From: Armatimonadota bacterium
GTDB lineage: Bacteria; Armatimonadota; Fimbriimonadia; Fimbriimonadales; Fimbriimonadaceae
Reading direction: 5' to 3'
Length of the DNA: 64,000 nucleotides
Assembly (NCBI GenBank): GCA_018268375.1
Contig: JAFDWS010000003.1
Coordinates: forward strand, 62,001 to 126,000
The position numbers and the translations under genes were made by a program. The notes under the pieces were generated by a model. The model did no database searches, was not told where the DNA came from, and was given only the letters and a program-made list of their open reading frames with translations. Of the stretch, positions 47,628-56,595 are shown piece by piece; positions within the stretch are counted from its first letter, which is position 1; every line of letters begins with the position of its first letter.

Positions 47628-48794
47628 ATGATTCGGACTTTCGCCATCGTCCTTTGCATTGGTTTCGTAGCACCGACCTTTGCGGCCGCCACGACGACCG
47701 TGTCCGTCGACGGGCCGGGTTGCCTACGGTTCATCCGCGATGGGCGCACAGTCTATGCGAAGAAAGCCGTACTGACCGTCATTGGCGGAGTCGTTTGCGA
47801 AAAGTCTGGGCCAAAGCTCGTGCCGGGGCTTTTTGCGTCCGGAGGTCTTGGACAGCTCACGGTCGCCCTGGACGGCAAAGTCAAGGCAGACGGCAAAGAC
47901 ATCGGAACAATCGTGCTGGCTGTCTTCCCTGAAGAGCCCAAGGACACCGGCTTCTTTTCGTCGCCGACCCGTCCCGAACTGTCCTTCCCTGGGCAAGGCG
48001 ACACAGGAGTCATCCGAACTGTTGGCGCACCGCCAGCCATCGTAACCACGAAGCAGGCGCCGACCCTAAGCAAGGAGTCACCCGTCAAGCCCGCCGAGCC
48101 CGCTGTATCGCGTCTGCAAATCTTGATGGGCGATCGGGTCGAGGTTGATGTCGAAAGCTTCACGCTGGGCGACATTGCGACGATCCACGCACCGAAGGGC
48201 TCGGTCGAAAAGCTGGGCGCCATCGTTCTGGGCGACACACCGCCCATCGGCGTCGAGCGCATTGTCGACCAACGAAAGATCCTGTCAAAGATTCAGGCGG
48301 CTGGTTTCGACCCTGCAACCGTCGATCTCGGCGGTCCAATACGGACCAGAGTCGTGAGGAAGGGTCAAACACTCTCGAACGATCAGTTCGTCGAGGCCGC
48401 AATTCGGGGCGCAAGCGTCCAAAACCCTGGCCTGCAATATGAGGCTGCCCTGCCTGGCCCGGCCATGACCGCACCAGTCGGCACCGCCGAACTCGTTTGC
48501 GAAAACCTGTCAGGCACCGGTTCAGACCTGATGGCCACGATCGGTGTTTACATCGACGGTAAGAGGTTCAACGGTAGGTCAGTGAAGCTCCGGTCGACAA
48601 GCCCGGCTTCGAGCCTAAAGGCAGGGGCTGTCGTCCCCGTCAAGGTGATGAGCCATGGAGTCTCGATCTCTTGCTCCGGCAAGGTCGTCAAGGTCGATCC
48701 GGGCACGGGTCAAGTGACGGTCAAGATCGATGCGACAGGGGCACAACTTGTCGGGATCGCTCTGGCCGATGGCTCGATCGAGGTGAAAGCGTGA
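47628..48794 (+). CDS. flgA: P-ring assembly chaperone FlgA
   Basis: 388 aa, longer than the usual 220-260. Signal peptide (IRTFAIVLCIGFVAPTFAAA). The N-terminal 150 residues are family-untypical and Lys/Pro-rich, followed by the chaperone part: DRVEVDVESFTLGDIATI, a SAF-like segment RTRVVRKGQTLSNDQFV, and the C-terminal VVPVKVMSHGVSISCSGKVVKVDPGTGQV, which matches the FlgA end. FlgA helps FlgI polymerise in the periplasm, and flgI lies two genes on. 3 nt after flgG and overlapping flgH by 4 nt. Confidence 0.85.
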   Translation: MIRTFAIVLCIGFVAPTFAAATTTVSVDGPGCLRFIRDGRTVYAKKAVLTVIGGVVCEKSGPKLVPGLFASGGLGQLTVALDGKVKADGKDIGTIVLAVFPEEPKDTGFFSSPTRPELSFPGQGDTGVIRTVGAPPAIVTTKQAPTLSKESPVKPAEPAVSRLQILMGDRVEVDVESFTLGDIATIHAPKGSVEKLGAIVLGDTPPIGVERIVDQRKILSKIQAAGFDPATVDLGGPIRTRVVRKGQTLSNDQFVEAAIRGASVQNPGLQYEAALPGPAMTAPVGTAELVCENLSGTGSDLMATIGVYIDGKRFNGRSVKLRSTSPASSLKAGAVVPVKVMSHGVSISCSGKVVKVDPGTGQVTVKIDATGAQLVGIALADGSIEVKA

Positions 48795-49390
48795 GAAAGC
48801 TCATCCTCTTGGGCCTGCTCGGGCTGCCGCTTCTTGCCACGGCGCAGGAGAAGAACGAAAAGCAGAACCCGGGCACCTTGCTGAAGCCCGACTACACGAA
48901 TCCGCTTTCGGACAGGGTCGCCCGACACGTCGGCGACATCTTGACGGTGGTCGTCGAAGAGTCGACCGTGGCCACGTACGCCGCGAACACAGAGACTTCG
49001 AAGTCGGAGAAAGGCAGCTTCTCACCAGGCTTCGTGTTCGACATCATCGAGCGCATCTTCCGAGGCTTCTCTACGAGCGGCAGTTCGGAAAGCAAGGGCG
49101 ACGGCAAGACGACTCAAACAAGCAATTTGAAGACGACCTTGAGCGTTGTCGTCAAGGAAGTCCTTCCGAACGGCAACCTCGTGGTCGAGGGCGACCGTTC
49201 GATCACCACCAACAAGGACACGCAGACAGCGACCCTGAGCGGGGTTGTCCGGCCGTTCGACATCGCCCCCGACAACACAGTGCCGAGCACGAAGATCGCC
49301 GGGGTCAAGATCGCTGTTGCTGGCAAAGGGCAAATCGCCGACCGGCAACGCAAGGGGCTGCTGACTCGCCTCCTTGACTGGCTCTTCTAG
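48791..49390 (+). CDS. flgH: Flagellar L-ring protein FlgH
   Basis: 199 aa. GTG start overlapping the flgA stop. Signal sequence RKLILLGLLGLPLLATAQ with no lipobox Cys, so it is not a classic lipoprotein as in enterobacteria. Then ARHVGDILTVVVEESTVATYAANTETSKS, KTTLSVVVKEVLPNGNLVVEGD and VVRPFDIAPDNTVPSTKIA, all FlgH hallmarks. The L-ring sits in the outer membrane, confirming a diderm envelope. Confidence 0.93.
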   Translation: MRKLILLGLLGLPLLATAQEKNEKQNPGTLLKPDYTNPLSDRVARHVGDILTVVVEESTVATYAANTETSKSEKGSFSPGFVFDIIERIFRGFSTSGSSESKGDGKTTQTSNLKTTLSVVVKEVLPNGNLVVEGDRSITTNKDTQTATLSGVVRPFDIAPDNTVPSTKIAGVKIAVAGKGQIADRQRKGLLTRLLDWLF

Positions 49391-49397
49391 AGGAACC

Positions 49398-50654
49398 ATG
49401 AGACTTCACACCTTCATCGTCCTGACCCTAACCCTGATTGCGGCGGCGTCTGCCTGGGGGCAAAGCGCCCCAGCGCAAACCCCTCCGAAGTCGCAGAACA
49501 CGACCTCTCAAACGCCAGCTTTGTCGCCCGCCCAGTTGGCGGAGATCCAAAAGTTGCTGAACGAGAAGCACCAGCAGAGCATCGACTCCATTCGCACAGC
49601 TGAGGCGGACGGCATTAAAGTCCGGCTCGGCGACATCGGTCGGTTCCGTGGAGCCCGTTCGAACGTTATCCAAGGCTTCGGCCTTGTTGTGGGCCTCGCC
49701 GGCAGTGGCGACACGAAATCGACGCCCTGGACAAGCACGCTGATCGCCAACGCGATGAGCAGGTGGGGAACGATGGTGGACGAGGCCGCCGTGCGCAGCA
49801 AGAACATTGCCGCGGTTCTCGTCACCTGCGAAATGCCGCCGTTCATCGCACCAGGCTCCAAGCTCGACATCACCGTGAGTTCAAGCGGGGATGCGAAGAG
49901 CATCGAGGGCGGCGTTCTCCTGCCCACGGTCTTGACCAGCATGTCCGATCCGAACACACCACTTTGTACAGCGTTCGGCTCCGTCAGCATTGGCGGGTTC
50001 AACGCCAGCTCCGGCGGAAGCGGGGTTCGCAAGAACCATCCGAACGTCGGCATTGTCTCGGGCGGCGCGATCGTCGAAAAGTCGGTTCCCACGCAGTTCA
50101 TCTTCGAAGGGAACGTGATGTACTTCGACCTGGACGATCCGGACTTTACGACAGCCCAGCGAACGGCGACAGCGATCGAATTGTCCCAACCTTCTTGGGA
50201 AGCTGCGGCGATCGATGCTGCGACCATCAAAGTCACGGTTCCGATCGGCACAGCGCCCACTCTTGCGGCCCAGATTGTGGAGGGCACGGAGGTCATGGCC
50301 AACACGCCTGCCAGCGTCGTCGTGAACGAGCGCACGGGGACGATCGTCGTCGGTGGAAACGTGAAGTTGGGCCCGGCGATCATTGCTCACGGATCCCTTC
50401 AAGTCACCATCTCGACCGACGTCGTCGTCAGCCAGCCTCAGCCCTTTAGCAAGGGAGAAACGGTGGTCGTCGCCGTGCCTCAGGTCGATGCCGGCGAAAC
50501 GGACGCGCAGGTCGCCCTCGTCGCTCCCAACGCCACTCTTGACGACCTCGCGAAGATCCTTCAAACGATGAAGGTCAGTGCGAGGGACATCATCGCCATC
50601 CTCCAGGCTCTGCAAGCGCAAGGTGCCCTGAAGGCAAGGATCAAGGTGCAATGA
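49398..50654 (+). CDS. flgI: Flagellar P-ring protein FlgI
   Basis: 418 aa with signal peptide (RLHTFIVLTLTLIAAASAWG). The ATG at 49398 has an AGAGGA site; a longer frame starts inside flgH. A Gln/Ser/Pro-rich spacer of about 45 residues precedes the conserved body: VRLGDIGRFRGARSNVIQGF, GLVVGLAGSGDTKSTPW, AAVLVTCEMPPFIAPGSKLD, and C-terminal TGTIVVGGNVKLGPAIIAHG and the FlgJ-like end LDDLAKILQTMKVSARDIIAI. It forms the periplasmic ring around the rod. Confidence 0.95.
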   Translation: MRLHTFIVLTLTLIAAASAWGQSAPAQTPPKSQNTTSQTPALSPAQLAEIQKLLNEKHQQSIDSIRTAEADGIKVRLGDIGRFRGARSNVIQGFGLVVGLAGSGDTKSTPWTSTLIANAMSRWGTMVDEAAVRSKNIAAVLVTCEMPPFIAPGSKLDITVSSSGDAKSIEGGVLLPTVLTSMSDPNTPLCTAFGSVSIGGFNASSGGSGVRKNHPNVGIVSGGAIVEKSVPTQFIFEGNVMYFDLDDPDFTTAQRTATAIELSQPSWEAAAIDAATIKVTVPIGTAPTLAAQIVEGTEVMANTPASVVVNERTGTIVVGGNVKLGPAIIAHGSLQVTISTDVVVSQPQPFSKGETVVVAVPQVDAGETDAQVALVAPNATLDDLAKILQTMKVSARDIIAILQALQAQGALKARIKVQ

Positions 50655-51190
50655 CGAAGCCGCCCGTCATGCCCGGGTCGGTGCCTTCCGGCATCGACAG
50701 TTTGATCGCCCGCCGAGCCATGTCGCCGGCTCCGCATGCACAGCCTCAAGCGAGACTTCGTGCCGACTTCGAGAACATGCTTAAGGCAAAGCTTGACGGT
50801 TGGCTCGGCCCCGAGGGGTCTGAGAGGAGGCAGGCGCTTGGCCCCATGGTCCAAGGCGTGCTGGACGGCAACGGCAAATTCGATATTGAAAAGCTCCCGG
50901 CCAACGCGAAGACTGAGCTGGTGAAGCTGCAAGTGGCAGCGGAGGGCATTGAAGCCATCTTCGTCAAGCAGCTCTTGTCCCAAATGCGCCAGGTGTCGTT
51001 CGGGCCGGACTCGAAGGGTCCGATGGCCGACTTCACCAAGGACATGATGGACCAGACCCTGGCCGAGCAGGCTGCTAAGGGCCGCTCATCGGTCGGCATC
51101 GCAAAACTCGTTTTCCTCGACAGTGCAGAGCACATCGTCCGCGCCGCGATCGCAAAGGCGCCGAACTCTCAATCGGAGACTCATCGCTAA
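50651..51190 (+). CDS. flgJ: Rod-binding protein, FlgJ N-terminal type
   Basis: 179 aa. Only the rod-cap/rod-binding domain of FlgJ is present: LQVAAEGIEAIFVKQLLSQM, then GPMADFTKDMMDQTLAEQAAKGRSSVGIAKLV. The C-terminal muramidase domain of enterobacterial FlgJ is missing, as in many non-proteobacterial flagellar systems, so a separate hydrolase is needed for rod passage. It overlaps flgI by 4 nt. Confidence 0.88.
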   Translation: MTKPPVMPGSVPSGIDSLIARRAMSPAPHAQPQARLRADFENMLKAKLDGWLGPEGSERRQALGPMVQGVLDGNGKFDIEKLPANAKTELVKLQVAAEGIEAIFVKQLLSQMRQVSFGPDSKGPMADFTKDMMDQTLAEQAAKGRSSVGIAKLVFLDSAEHIVRAAIAKAPNSQSETHR

Positions 51191-51669
51191 TGGCAAAGAA
51201 GACCAAGCAACTCGAACAACTGTGGTGGGACTGGCTGAGCACAGCCGAGCGCCTGCTCCGTAGCCTCCACGAACAGACCGCTGCCCTGACCCTGCGTCAG
51301 GTGGAGCGGGTGGAAAGGCTCCAGCCTGAGCTGGACAGCCTGATGACCCTTCTCGATTCGATCGACGCCAAAGCTGTGGCGTGTGCAGGAGAACTGGCCG
51401 AAGAGGTGGGCGCCGAGCCCAATCTTCGAAGTCTCGCACAGGCGCTGGAAAAAGCCGAAGCACAGCACCTTCAGTCGATCGCAAACCGGGTGATCGTCGT
51501 CGGTAGGAACGTTCAGACGATTATCGCCAAGAACCGCGCCCTCATTGAGAACGAACTCGAGCTAGTCAACGGCACCATGGCCCTCGTCGCTAAGGCGGCC
51601 AAGGAGCAGCAGGGCCCCTACCAGACGGCTGTGGTTTCCTCGAACTTAGTGATGAACCAGGTCGCTTGA
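51190..51669 (+). CDS. flgN: FlgN-like export chaperone
   Basis: 159 aa, helical, with leucine-rich heptads (WLSTAERLLRSLHEQTAALT, VERVERLQPELDSLMTLLDSI). The C-terminus has ENELELVNGTMALVAKAAKEQ, which resembles the FlgN family. FlgN chaperones the hook-filament junction proteins FlgK and FlgL, encoded directly downstream, and that context is the main support. It shares 1 nt with the flgJ stop. Confidence 0.75.
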   Translation: MAKKTKQLEQLWWDWLSTAERLLRSLHEQTAALTLRQVERVERLQPELDSLMTLLDSIDAKAVACAGELAEEVGAEPNLRSLAQALEKAEAQHLQSIANRVIVVGRNVQTIIAKNRALIENELELVNGTMALVAKAAKEQQGPYQTAVVSSNLVMNQVA

Positions 51670-51685
51670 CCCGAGAATTACCAGT

Positions 51686-53068
51686 ATGTCCAGTCCGTTT
51701 GCCGGCATTAATATGATGTCGAGCGCCTTGCGGAATTTCCAGCAGGCGCTGCAGACATCTGGGCACAACGTGTCCAACGTTGACACTCCTGGATACTCGC
51801 GGCAGCGCGTCGAGTTCGCTCCGAACGACCCTCACCAGATCTATCAAAGGGGACTTCTCTCCATTGGGCAAGGCGCCTATGTGAACCAGGTGACCCGGGC
51901 GCGTGATGCGTTCCTGGAAAGAAACCAGAACATCAGCAGCGGGAACCTGGGCAAATTCGGGATGGCAGCTTCCGGGCTTGGTGCGATCGAGCGAGTGTTT
52001 GGCGAACCATCGGACAGCGGCATTTCGGCCGCCTTGGGACAGTTCTTCGACTCCTGGTCGGGCCTGGCCAGCAACGCGAGCGATCCCGGCGCCAAGTACG
52101 CGGTACGGACGGCGGGTCAGACCTTGGCCGACCGGATTCGCGGATCCTGGTCAGACCTTGATCGACAGCAGACCGATTTGACCGGCCAGATCGATTCGAC
52201 GATCACATCGATCAACGACCTTGCGACCCAGATCGACAGTCTCAACCGCTCGATCCGGGCTGCCTCGATTGGGGGCCAAGAGCCGGGAGACTTGCTTGAT
52301 CGAAGGGACCAGGCTGTAGCCAAGCTCAGCGGGCTCGTCGACGTCCGGACAGAACGGTTCGACGACGGCTCGATGGCGGTTTATGCGGCCGGGTTCACGG
52401 TCGTCGACAGTGCCGGCACGATGCCGTTCCCGTCGACCTACGATGTCACGACTGGGACGGTCACAAACGGCACGATCACAAACCCTGTCCGGACCGGTCA
52501 GCTCGCCGGCATGTTCACCCACGCAAACGAGATCATCAACCAAAAGGCAAGGCTGGACAATCTTGCCAACACGCTGAGAACGCAGATCAACACCTTGCAC
52601 ATGACTGGCGTCAACGGCGCGGGAACGACGAACGTGCAGTTCTTCAACGATGTGCCCGTTCCCCCGCAGACCGGCGCCATTGATTTCGACCTCGACGCCC
52701 CTGTCAAGGCCGACATCAACCTCGTCATGAGCGGCGTGTCTGGCAGTCAAGGTGACGGCGGGCTCGCCCAATCCCTTTCGGACACCAGGGACGCGAACCA
52801 AGTCGCGCTTGGCAGCAAGACTTTCCAAGGTTATTTCAACGAGTCCATCGATACCCTCGCAAGCACGAAGGCTTACTTCTCCCAGGCTCTCGACACCGAA
52901 CAGAGCGTATACGACCAAATTCAGGGCCAGATCCAAGCCGTGAGTGGAGTCTCCATCGACGACGAAATGGCTGACATGGTGAAGTTTCAGCGGAGCTATC
53001 AGGCTGCCGCTAGGGCCCTCACCGTCTTCGACAGCCTGACCGAGGAAGTCCTGGGCTTGGTGAGGTGA
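51686..53068 (+). CDS. flgK: Hook-associated protein FlgK
   Basis: 460 aa hook-filament junction protein 1. N-terminal MSSALRNFQQALQTSGHNVSNVDTPGYSRQRVEF is diagnostic, with GTYVNQ-like GAYVNQVTRARDAFLERN, LGQFFDSWSGLASNASDPGA, and the C-terminal SIDDEMADMVKFQRSYQAAARALTVFDSL. Somewhat short for the family (often 450-650), with a compact central domain. 16 nt after flgN. Confidence 0.95.
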   Translation: MSSPFAGINMMSSALRNFQQALQTSGHNVSNVDTPGYSRQRVEFAPNDPHQIYQRGLLSIGQGAYVNQVTRARDAFLERNQNISSGNLGKFGMAASGLGAIERVFGEPSDSGISAALGQFFDSWSGLASNASDPGAKYAVRTAGQTLADRIRGSWSDLDRQQTDLTGQIDSTITSINDLATQIDSLNRSIRAASIGGQEPGDLLDRRDQAVAKLSGLVDVRTERFDDGSMAVYAAGFTVVDSAGTMPFPSTYDVTTGTVTNGTITNPVRTGQLAGMFTHANEIINQKARLDNLANTLRTQINTLHMTGVNGAGTTNVQFFNDVPVPPQTGAIDFDLDAPVKADINLVMSGVSGSQGDGGLAQSLSDTRDANQVALGSKTFQGYFNESIDTLASTKAYFSQALDTEQSVYDQIQGQIQAVSGVSIDDEMADMVKFQRSYQAAARALTVFDSLTEEVLGLVR

Positions 53069-53076
53069 GCTAGAGC

Positions 53077-53961
53077 ATGAGGATCAGTACGAAACAGCAG
53101 TTCGACCTCTACCTGTCGCACATCCAGGCGGCCCACTCGAGGTACGTCGCTGCGCAGGAGCAGGTCCTGAGCGGCAAGAAGTTCAGCCTGGCGAGCGAGT
53201 CGCCGAGCAACGCCCACTTCGTGCTGAGTGCCGGTGCGATCAAAGCTCGGACGCAGCAATTGGACAAGAACCTCAGGAGCGCAAAGGACTACCTAGGCAA
53301 CACGGAAAGCGTCCTTTCCGAGCTCAACACGATGGTGAACAGGGCATATGGCCTGTCCGTCAATGGCGCGAACAGTTCCTACGATCAGGCTTCACGAGAC
53401 TCGATGGCCCAGGAGGTCGGGGAGATCCAGCGGCGCCTTGTTTCGTTGGCCAATACACAAGGAGCGAACGGACAGTTCATCTTCGCTGGCCAAAAGACGG
53501 ACGTCAAGCCGTTCACTGAGAGCCCGCCGTCCGTCACGTTCAATGGCGATACCAATCCCATAAGCGTCGAAGTCCGGCCGAACGAGACCATGCGAGTCAA
53601 CCTGCAGGGCGCTGACACATTCTTCTCGCAAATGTACGACAGCCTTGAGGCCCTGAAGAACGACCTTTTGTCCGGCGACCTCAGCCAAATTTCGAACTCG
53701 GACATCCAGGCGATGCAAGGCCAGTTACGGCTCATTGGTTCGACTCGCGCTGACGTCGGTACGAAGCTGCAGACGGTGAGTGTCCTTGCCGACCAGAATC
53801 AAAAGCGGATTGACGACCTGACCCTTCAAGTTTCCGACGTACAAGACGTCGATTTGACCGAGGCGATTACGCGCATGCAGACCGCCGAAACCGCCTACAC
53901 GGCAGCGCTCCAAGTGACGACCGTGGGACAAAAACTCAGCCTTATGGACTTCATGAGATGA
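53077..53961 (+). CDS. flgL: Hook-associated protein FlgL
   Basis: 294 aa hook-filament junction protein 3, flagellin-like. MRISTKQQFDLYLSHIQAAHSRYVAAQEQVLSGKKF starts as FlgL. Then ANTQGANGQFIFAGQKTDVKPF, and the C-terminal DLTEAITRMQTAETAYTAALQVT, ending [11 protein letters not shown], are typical. 8 nt after flgK; overlaps fliW by 4 nt. Confidence 0.93.
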   Translation: MRISTKQQFDLYLSHIQAAHSRYVAAQEQVLSGKKFSLASESPSNAHFVLSAGAIKARTQQLDKNLRSAKDYLGNTESVLSELNTMVNRAYGLSVNGANSSYDQASRDSMAQEVGEIQRRLVSLANTQGANGQFIFAGQKTDVKPFTESPPSVTFNGDTNPISVEVRPNETMRVNLQGADTFFSQMYDSLEALKNDLLSGDLSQISNSDIQAMQGQLRLIGSTRADVGTKLQTVSVLADQNQKRIDDLTLQVSDVQDVDLTEAITRMQTAETAYTAALQVTTVGQKLSLMDFMR

Positions 53962-54410
53962 CGACCTCCATTGTGAAAACTGCCCGCTTCGGCGAAATCA
54001 GCGTCGAGTCGGAAGACATTGTGGCCTTCGCCGAGGGCCTCGTCGGGCTGCCCGAACTCCGAGAGTTCGTCTTGGTGCGGCACCGTGACGAGAGTCCGTT
54101 CCGCTGGCTCCAGAGCCTTGACGACGGATCAGTCGCCTTCTTAGTGGTGGATCCGCAACAGTACGTCCCAAACTTTGCGCCGATGATGCCCGAAAGTGCC
54201 GCAATCGCTCTCGAACTCAATGAGGAGACGCCCACTCTCGTCTATACTATTTGTTCAATCCCTAACGGAAACCCAAAAGGGATGACGATGAACCTTGCTG
54301 GTCCCATCGTCATCAATGCCGAATCGAGGAAGGCTCGGCAGGTGGTTCTGGAAGACGGCGAGTACCCGGTGCGGCACCCCGTTTTCGAGCAAGCCGCCGA
54401 AGCAGCCTGA
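53958..54410 (+). CDS. fliW: Flagellar assembly factor FliW
   Basis: 150 aa, the usual length. FliW binds flagellin and also antagonises CsrA; when flagellin is exported, FliW is freed and blocks CsrA, letting flagellin be translated. Motifs: [40 protein letters not shown], and [37 protein letters not shown]. It overlaps flgL and is followed 40 nt later by csrA, the conserved partner gene. Confidence 0.95.
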   Translation: MTTSIVKTARFGEISVESEDIVAFAEGLVGLPELREFVLVRHRDESPFRWLQSLDDGSVAFLVVDPQQYVPNFAPMMPESAAIALELNEETPTLVYTICSIPNGNPKGMTMNLAGPIVINAESRKARQVVLEDGEYPVRHPVFEQAAEAA

Positions 54411-54450
54411 TTCACGGGCCAAGTCAGGGAGCCATGGAGGGCGCCGGAAA

Positions 54451-54657
54451 ATGCTGGTCCTGACCAGGAAAGTCAACCAGAGCATCGTGATTGGAGACGG
54501 AATCGAGGTCGTGGTCCTCGAAGTGCGTGGCGAGCAAGTCAGGCTCGGCATCAAGGCTCCTCGTGACGTCGCCGTGCACCGAAAAGAGGTCTTCGAACAA
54601 ATTCTCGCCGAGAACGAGGCTGCCCAGGAAACCCGCCCGGAAGACGTTCCCGAGTAG
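54451..54657 (+). CDS. csrA: Carbon storage regulator CsrA
   Basis: 68 aa RNA-binding regulator. [20 protein letters not shown] and the following [18 protein letters not shown] are the complete family hallmark, with the RNA-contacting Arg and the FliW-binding surface in the helix and tail ([12 protein letters not shown]). The ATG at 54451 is chosen, with a GGAGG site at 54435; the longer open frame upstream only covers the fliW end. The likely target in this window is the flagellin leader at 796-930. Confidence 0.97.
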   Translation: MLVLTRKVNQSIVIGDGIEVVVLEVRGEQVRLGIKAPRDVAVHRKEVFEQILAENEAAQETRPEDVPE

Positions 54658-55109
54658 TGAGGATGTCCTGGATCAAAAGAGCGTTCCAGTCTGCCGATCT
54701 CGCCTTCACTGGCGGCATGCTTCTCTTTCTTTCGACAACGCCGCCTGCTCTCGCATTCGTTTGGGCGAAGTCGCTGACTCTATCCAGCGTCCTCTCTGCG
54801 CTCATCCCTCCTTTGGGCGCCCTAGCCTTCACCTGCTTTTCCGCGCTCATCATCCCTCCGCTGACCGCTGACGACCGCCTTGGAGCCCGGGCCGTCATCG
54901 CTCTGCCCCTCCTCTATTTCTCGCTCGTCTACCTCCTCGGAAACGCGGTCGGCTGGTGGATGCCGCCCGTTGTGACCTTCGCCCAGGGATACATGTTTAT
55001 CCATCTGTGGTCCGACCTCTTGTTCGTCGGCTGCGCCTGGGCCCTGGGAACACTCGTGCTCGTCTTCGCCTCGATCGCCAGTAAGCTCGGGCCCGCAAAG
55101 GAACCATGA
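54657..55109 (+). CDS. Membrane protein, four helices, unknown
   Basis: 150 aa, not recognised. GTG at 54657 overlaps the csrA stop by 1 nt; an ATG two codons later is also possible. Four hydrophobic segments (AFTGGMLLFLSTTPPALAFVWA, LSALIPPLGALAFTCFSALIIPP, AVIALPLLYFSLVYLLGNAVGWW, LLFVGCAWALGTLVLVFAS) with few charged residues. Context suggests co-transcription with csrA and ribF, but the role is unknown. It overlaps ribF by 4 nt. Confidence 0.75.
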   Translation: MRMSWIKRAFQSADLAFTGGMLLFLSTTPPALAFVWAKSLTLSSVLSALIPPLGALAFTCFSALIIPPLTADDRLGARAVIALPLLYFSLVYLLGNAVGWWMPPVVTFAQGYMFIHLWSDLLFVGCAWALGTLVLVFASIASKLGPAKEP

Positions 55110-56011
55110 AGGTCTTCTTTGGCACTGACCTCGTCACGGCGACTTGGCCGGCAGCGACCATTTGCATTGGCGTTTTCGATGGCGTCCACCTTGGTCATCA
55201 GACTGTCATCCGTTCGGCTGTCGAGAAGGCCCGTGAAAACGGCGAGCCGTGTGCTCTGGTGACCTTCGACAGGCACCCAGCCTGGATCTTGGCCCCAGAC
55301 CGCGTCCCCGCCTCCCTGGCGACCCTGTCCCAGAACTTAGAGCAGTTCGCGAGGATGGAGATCGACATTGGCGTGGTCCTGCCTTTCAACCGTGCCATAG
55401 CCGACACCAGTGCAGACGAGTTCTTCGGCCAGACACTGCTTGGGAAACTGCACGCCGCACGCGTAGTCGTCGGCCACGACTTTGCCTTCGGCCACGACCG
55501 TGCAGGGACGACCGCTTGGCTCTCACAACGGATTGAGACTCACGTGGTGCCGCCGTTCGAGATGGATGGCCATCGCGTCAGCAGCACGGAGATACGCTCC
55601 GCCGTCGCAACGGGCGACATGGTGCTGGCAGGCCGATTGCTCGGACGAGAGTTCTCGCTTCAAGGAATCGTGGTGCCTGGCGAGCAGCTTGGGCGGACGC
55701 TTGGATTTCCAACCGCCAACGTTGCCGCTGACCCGTTGCAAGCCCTGCCGGCTGACGGTGTCTACGCCGCCTCTTGCGCCACACCATTCGGCCGCTTTCT
55801 CGCCGCGACAAGCATCGGCACCCGCCCGACCGTAGGAGGGAAGGGCCGAACGATCGAAGCCTATTTGATCGACTATCCGGGCCAATTGCTCTATGGAAGG
55901 TCGGTCGAGGTCTCGTTCAAGAACAGGATCAGGGACGAGCTGCACTTTGAGCACGTGGACGCCCTCGTCGAGCAAATCGGGAAGGATGTCGAGGCTGTCA
56001 GAACTCTTTGA
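55106..56011 (+). CDS. ribF: Bifunctional riboflavin kinase/FAD synthetase RibF
   Basis: 301 aa, full length. It phosphorylates riboflavin to FMN and adenylates FMN to FAD. The N-terminal nucleotidyltransferase domain has FDGVHLGHQTVI (HxGH), TFDRHPAWILAPDRVPASL, and VVGHDFAFGHDRAGT. The C-terminal kinase domain has GRTLGFPTANVAADP, DGVYAA and RFLAATSIGTRPTVGGKG, ending FKNRIRDELHFEHVDALVEQI. It follows the csrA-membrane gene unit with a 4-nt overlap. Confidence 0.97.
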   Translation: MKVFFGTDLVTATWPAATICIGVFDGVHLGHQTVIRSAVEKARENGEPCALVTFDRHPAWILAPDRVPASLATLSQNLEQFARMEIDIGVVLPFNRAIADTSADEFFGQTLLGKLHAARVVVGHDFAFGHDRAGTTAWLSQRIETHVVPPFEMDGHRVSSTEIRSAVATGDMVLAGRLLGREFSLQGIVVPGEQLGRTLGFPTANVAADPLQALPADGVYAASCATPFGRFLAATSIGTRPTVGGKGRTIEAYLIDYPGQLLYGRSVEVSFKNRIRDELHFEHVDALVEQIGKDVEAVRTL

Positions 56012-56034
56012 CGGGCGGTTGCGTTGATAGTCTC

Positions 56035-56511
56035 ATGAAGAGAAACTTGCTCTTCGCAGGAAGCGGCCTCCTGTTGGCCGCGCTGGCTGTCCCGTTGTTC
56101 TTCGGGCCGAGCGACCGCCAACTCATCGCACAGGCCCTCCAGGATTCTTGTCAGGCGAGCCGTGAGGGGAGGCCGGGCGGTGTCATGGACTACTTGAGCA
56201 GTTCCATGCGCTACAACGGCGAACCCATCGGTGACCGGAGGGAGGTCGCCCGCTATATCAAGCAGACGAGGCCAGAAGTAGTCATCCTGAACCCGACGCC
56301 TGTGATCAATGGCCAAACCGCGACGGTCGTCAGTCCGGTCGAGGTGAAGATCTCGATCGGCCCCATGCCCGTGTCAATGCGGCTCGAGAACGTCCGGATC
56401 ACGTTGTCGCGAGAAACTGGGTTCAAGTGGCTGGTCGTTCCCGCTCCCAAGTGGCGCATTACCGAGATCAAAGCGGACGAAATTGATGTTTCCCAATGGC
56501 TGTCGCAATAG
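56035..56511 (+). CDS. Exported hypothetical protein, 158 aa
   Basis: Not recognised. ATG at 56035; signal sequence or anchor KRNLLFAGSGLLLAALAVPLFFG. The rest is a small alpha+beta domain starting SDRQLIAQALQDSCQASREG and ending ITEIKADEIDVSQWLSQ, with an even spread of strands (TPVINGQTATVVSPVEVKISIG). This arrangement is that of an NTF2-like/SnoaL-type fold, which I suggest weakly. The promoter is not clear, 23 nt after ribF. Confidence 0.65.
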   Translation: MKRNLLFAGSGLLLAALAVPLFFGPSDRQLIAQALQDSCQASREGRPGGVMDYLSSSMRYNGEPIGDRREVARYIKQTRPEVVILNPTPVINGQTATVVSPVEVKISIGPMPVSMRLENVRITLSRETGFKWLVVPAPKWRITEIKADEIDVSQWLSQ

Positions 56512-56541
56512 GGCCGGGATCGTTTTGACCACGTGCAACGT

Positions 56542-56547
56542 TATAAT
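56542..56547 (+). promoter_or_regulatory. -10 box TATAAT
   Basis: Perfect TATAAT consensus about 48 nt before the ATG at 56596. The only TTGAC-type -35 candidate (56525) is too close (11 bp). Confidence 0.45.
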
Positions 56548-56595
56548 GCCGTACGGTACCGGAGCCCGGTGCCGTAAACAGTGGTGAAAAATCAT

